From NCBI GenBank assembly GCA_020847545.1, contig JADLBV010000022.1, positions 1 to 64,000 of the forward strand: a stretch of 64,000 bases of DNA. Reading direction: 5' to 3'. The stretch comes from Phycisphaerales bacterium (GTDB taxonomy: Bacteria; Planctomycetota; Phycisphaerae; Tepidisphaerales; Tepidisphaeraceae). Made by a program: the position numbers and the translations under genes. The notes below the pieces were generated by a model. That model had not been told where the DNA came from and searched no databases. It saw nothing but the letters and a program-made list of their open reading frames with translations. Numbering within the stretch: the first letter of the stretch is position 1; each line of letters starts with the position of its first letter. Of this stretch, positions 61,451 to 64,000 are shown in pieces.

Positions 61451-62638
61451 ATGGCCACTTTAACACTACTCGCCGACTCCTACTTTGATGGCACTCGGCA
61501 TCATGCCAACGGCCCCTATCAAATTGAGATCAGCGACGGTGTGATCTCGCGGATTGAGCAAGGTCAATCGGATGTCCCACCCGTCGGCAATGTTGTCCGC
61601 GCCCCCTTTGTCATGCCGGGAATGGCCGAGGCGCACTGCCATCTGTTCCTCGACGGCGCCGAACTGGACCTCGATAAACGGAAAAGATATCTGAGCGCCC
61701 CCCGTGACCAGATGCTCGAAGTCGGTCGTCGCAGCTTGAAGGAAAATCTGGCCTCCGGCATTACCTTGATCCGCGACGCCGGCGACATTCATGGCATCAA
61801 TCACGAATTGCGAACCGAATTGTCGCAAACGAATGGCATCACGGCCGACCTGCGCAGTCCCGGCCGGGCCATTCGCAAAGCCGGCCGATACGGCGGGTTC
61901 ATGGCCGAGGAGACCACCGACGCCCAGAGCATCGAACGCACGGTTCGACGCCTGGCCGAGACGGCCGATGACCTGAAAATCCTGCTGACCGGCATCATCG
62001 ATTTTGAAAAAGGGCAAATGAAGGGTGGCGTTCAATTCGATCTGTCCGAAACCCGCCTGATCGTGAAAATCGCCCATGAACACGGCCTGAAAACCTTCGC
62101 CCATTGCAGCGGACAAGATGGCCTGCAAATCGCGGTCGATGCCGGCATCGACTCCATCGAGCACGGGTTTTTCATGGATCGCCAAATCGTCGCCAAAATG
62201 GCGGACAAGGGGATCGCGTGGGTGCCGACGTTCTCGCCGGTCTGGTTTCAATACGAACGCCCTGAATGTTGCGGTTGGAACCAAGCGAGCGTGGAGCGAT
62301 TGAATCAAATTCTCAACAACCATTTTGAACACATCGCGGCGGCCAGCGACGCCGGTGTTCCAATCGTCGCCGGCTCCGATGCCGGCAGCTATGGCGTCCC
62401 GCACGGCCGGGGTCTGATCGACGAATTGCTCTTCCAACATCGCGCCGGCATGTCGATGGAAAAGGTACTCGCATCGGCCACCTCCACCCCCCGCCGGCTG
62501 TGGGGCTGCCCATCGGCCGACATCAAGGCCGGCAATGAAGCCAACCTGCTGGTGCTGGATGGGTCGCCATTCGATTCAATTGAGAATCTCCGCAGCATCC
62601 GCCAAATCATCCGCGGCAAGATGCAATATGAATTTTAA
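61451..62638 (+). CDS. Amidohydrolase-superfamily enzyme
   Basis: A metal-dependent hydrolase of 395 residues, from the ATG at 61451 (MATLTLLADSYFDGTRHHAN). Metal ligands are visible: MAEAHCHLFLDGA (His-x-His), TFAHCSGQDGL, DSIEHGFFMD (His) and VAGSDAGSYG (Asp). It resembles imidazolonepropionase- or Xaa-Pro dipeptidase-type members with an N-terminal beta-sandwich and VLDGSPFDSIENLRS at the end. In this operon it may release a methylated amine or acid from a precursor; the substrate is unknown. Confidence 0.88.
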   Translation: MATLTLLADSYFDGTRHHANGPYQIEISDGVISRIEQGQSDVPPVGNVVRAPFVMPGMAEAHCHLFLDGAELDLDKRKRYLSAPRDQMLEVGRRSLKENLASGITLIRDAGDIHGINHELRTELSQTNGITADLRSPGRAIRKAGRYGGFMAEETTDAQSIERTVRRLAETADDLKILLTGIIDFEKGQMKGGVQFDLSETRLIVKIAHEHGLKTFAHCSGQDGLQIAVDAGIDSIEHGFFMDRQIVAKMADKGIAWVPTFSPVWFQYERPECCGWNQASVERLNQILNNHFEHIAAASDAGVPIVAGSDAGSYGVPHGRGLIDELLFQHRAGMSMEKVLASATSTPRRLWGCPSADIKAGNEANLLVLDGSPFDSIENLRSIRQIIRGKMQYEF

Positions 62639-62644
62639 GGACAA

Positions 62645-63769
62645 ATGATGATGACCGAGACAAACACAACCCTGACCGATCAATTGCCCCGATGGGCCGC
62701 CGACCTGACCCGCATCGCGTCGTCGCCATTGGAATATTGTCCCGATTTTCCCCGCATCGCAGCGCGGCATGAACAATGGTGGAAGGGGGAATTGACCGAT
62801 GGCCCGCTGTTGCTGGCGACCGCCGACTCGAACCCTTCCCGCCCGATCACCCGTCGTCTGGAAGACCTTGAAAACCCCGACCGCTGGTTCGCCCAAAAGA
62901 TCCAGGACCTGCGCCAGTCTTATCGCGCCGGCGATGCGTTGCCCAATGTGCGCGTCGATTTCGGGGCGGTGGCCCTGGGGGCGATGATGGGGGCCACAAT
63001 CGAGTTCGGCTCGGACACCACATGGACCGAGGCTTTCATCGACGATGACTGGTCCAATGCCCCGCAGTGGGAGCTGAAGGCGGACAACCCCTGGTGGGTC
63101 TTGATGCAAAAACTGCTGGCGCGCGTCGCGGCCGACGCCGCGGGCAAATATCTGGTCTGCACGCCTGACATCGGCGGGTCGGCCGACCTGCTGTTGAATT
63201 TCCGCGGCTCAACCGGCCTGTGCATGGATGCGATCGACGCCCCCCACCGCATCGTCGAGGCGATCGATGCGATCTATCCGATCTGGCGCGAAGCCTTTTG
63301 CGCACAGTATCACCTGACCGTCGAGCGCGGCGCGGGGGTTTGCCATTGGCTGGGGCTTTGGTCCAACCAACCTTATGTGATTCCCGCGTGCGATTTTGGT
63401 TACATGATTGGCCCGAATGAATACGCGGCCACCTGCCTGTCCGACATCGCCCGCCAGGCCGATGAGGTCGGCCGGGCGATTTTTCACCTCGACGGCCCCG
63501 GCTCGGCCCGCCACATCGACGCCTTGCTGGACCTGCCCCAACTCCAGGCCATCCAATTCACCCCCGGCGAGGGAACCATCTCGGCTTTGGCATGGGTGGA
63601 CATGTTCCGAAAAATCCAAAAACGCGGAAAATCGGTGCTGGTCTTTTGCCCCCTGGATGAAGTGGTTGAACTCTCTCAAAAAGTCGATCCCGCCCGACTG
63701 GCCATGATCTTTTCCGCCCCGACCCCCAAAATTCTGGATGAAACAATCAAACAAATACGACACCGTTGA
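62645..63769 (+). CDS. UroD-family methyltransferase-like protein (probable MT I)
   Basis: The product has 374 residues. It has the uroporphyrinogen decarboxylase fold of MtaA/MtbA-like methyltransferases, with the family patterns FHLDGPGSARHIDALLDLPQ and QFTPGEGTISALAWVDMFRK. Candidate zinc ligands are Cys/His in AGVCHWLGLW and Cys in VIPACDFGYM. It is not the haem enzyme: the usual RQAGR-like N-terminus is missing. As the last gene of the corrinoid operon it is the best candidate for the enzyme that takes a methyl group from the unknown substrate. ATG at 62645, 62648 or 62651 are possible starts. Confidence 0.82.
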   Translation: MMMTETNTTLTDQLPRWAADLTRIASSPLEYCPDFPRIAARHEQWWKGELTDGPLLLATADSNPSRPITRRLEDLENPDRWFAQKIQDLRQSYRAGDALPNVRVDFGAVALGAMMGATIEFGSDTTWTEAFIDDDWSNAPQWELKADNPWWVLMQKLLARVAADAAGKYLVCTPDIGGSADLLLNFRGSTGLCMDAIDAPHRIVEAIDAIYPIWREAFCAQYHLTVERGAGVCHWLGLWSNQPYVIPACDFGYMIGPNEYAATCLSDIARQADEVGRAIFHLDGPGSARHIDALLDLPQLQAIQFTPGEGTISALAWVDMFRKIQKRGKSVLVFCPLDEVVELSQKVDPARLAMIFSAPTPKILDETIKQIRHR

Positions 63770-63796
63770 TCCGCAAGAATTCAATATTTATCAGGC

Positions 63797-63824
63797 TTGA
63801 CATTATTCACGAGTTGGATATATT
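63797..63824 (+). promoter_or_regulatory. Strong promoter of a short downstream transcript
   Basis: TTGACA (63797-63802), a 16-bp spacer and TATATT (63819-63824) form a near-consensus promoter just after the UroD-like gene. No ORF follows; instead there are two hairpins and a terminator. Confidence 0.6.
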
Positions 63825-63830
63825 TAGTTT

Positions 63831-63920
63831 CTGACCAATCGATTTGGAACGATGATGTTTTCAAATCGACTTTCATGAGCCAAGAAGGCTCCGTCGCTTA
63901 ACAGCGCCGGAGCTTTTTTT
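63831..63920 (+). ncRNA. Candidate small RNA (or 5' leader) of about 90 nt
   Basis: The unit runs from the predicted start near 63831 to the T-run at 63920. It contains an 8-bp hairpin, TCGATTTG (63839-63846) with CAAATCGA (63862-63869), an unpaired linker and the terminator hairpin. No start codon with a ribosome binding site leads to a meaningful peptide. It could be a trans-acting RNA or a terminated leader of a gene beyond the window. Confidence 0.5.
63888..63920 (+). terminator. Intrinsic terminator with a T7 run
   Basis: GCTCCG (63888-63893) pairs with CGGAGC (63908-63913), followed at once by seven T (63914-63920). It ends either the corrinoid operon or the short transcript that starts near 63831. 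Confidence 0.85.
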
Positions 63921-63971
63921 GTCGGAGGTATCCCCGAAGAAGGTTCCCCCCCTCCTTCTTCAACCTCCGAC
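63921..63971. repeat. Nested long hairpin after the terminator
   Basis: Outer arms GTCGGAGGT (63921-63929) and ACCTCCGAC (63963-63971) enclose inner arms GAAGAAGG (63936-63943) and CCTTCTTC (63954-63961), all perfect. The function is unknown; the element may be a second terminator or a repeat. Confidence 0.75.
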
Positions 63972-64000
63972 ATTAAACCTCGTTTGTCCGGGTCCCCCCT

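Overview
The window is chromosomal DNA of a Gram-negative bacterium, most likely a planctomycete and possibly of class Phycisphaerae. The reasons are a gene for lipid A synthesis (lpxK), lipoprotein signal peptides, the planctomycete/verrucomicrobium (PVM) type of bacterial microcompartment locus, and a two-subunit topoisomerase VI. No rRNA, tRNA or CRISPR array was seen. The lineage is inferred from gene content and was not tested by a search.

Layout. 1-3400: the end of an unknown gene, a hairpin-rich spacer, guaB (IMP dehydrogenase) interrupted by one in-frame TAA, and two small lipoproteins. 3401-16613: a minus-strand flagellar cluster in the order flgD-flgE-flbD-fliL-fliN-fliO-fliP-fliQ-fliR-flhB-flhA-flhF-flhG-orf81-fliA; fliM and motAB are not in it. 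16764-24374, plus strand: a Nif3-like protein, topoisomerase VI subunits B and A, a GH42 beta-galactosidase and a Gfo/Idh/MocA oxidoreductase. 24430-25681, minus strand: a DAHP synthase behind an aromatic-rich leader peptide and an intrinsic terminator, i.e. an apparent attenuator. 25741-41430 is mixed housekeeping: a hydroxyacid dehydrogenase, an HDOD-GGDEF protein, a DUF3179 protein, an ABC ATPase, gluQ, lpxK, trpE, a Vps4-like AAA ATPase with an MIT-like N-terminus, an AbiEii-type toxin island, a TPR protein, hydrolases and a glycosyltransferase.

42059-52095 is a complete microcompartment operon on the minus strand: pduL, three BMC-H and three BMC-P (EutN/CcmL) shell genes, acetate kinase, CoA-acylating aldehyde dehydrogenase, a class II (fuculose-phosphate type) aldolase, a lactate/malate-type dehydrogenase, two less understood proteins and a DeoR regulator. 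Its likely job is to cleave L-fucose or L-rhamnose derived sugar phosphates to lactaldehyde, convert that through an acyl-CoA and an acyl phosphate to a carboxylate plus ATP, and regenerate NAD and CoA inside the shell.

52171-55381 holds queD, a PilZ protein, a STAS protein, a GspE-like ATPase and a lone nuoC. 55735-63769 is a divergent cluster for corrinoid-dependent methyl transfer: a RACo-like reactivase and a DUF1638 protein to the left; a corrinoid protein, a MetV-MetF fusion, a methyltetrahydrofolate:corrinoid methyltransferase, an amidohydrolase and a UroD-like protein to the right. It has every part expected of a demethylase system, but the substrate is unknown; this is the best candidate here for an undescribed pathway. 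The window ends with a promoter-hairpin-terminator unit that looks like a small RNA of about 90 nt.

A recurring feature is that -10-like boxes lie only 6-8 nt before start codons (guaB, the aroF leader, the hydroxyacid dehydrogenase, the ABC ATPase, trpE, pduL), which suggests that leaderless transcripts are common in this organism.
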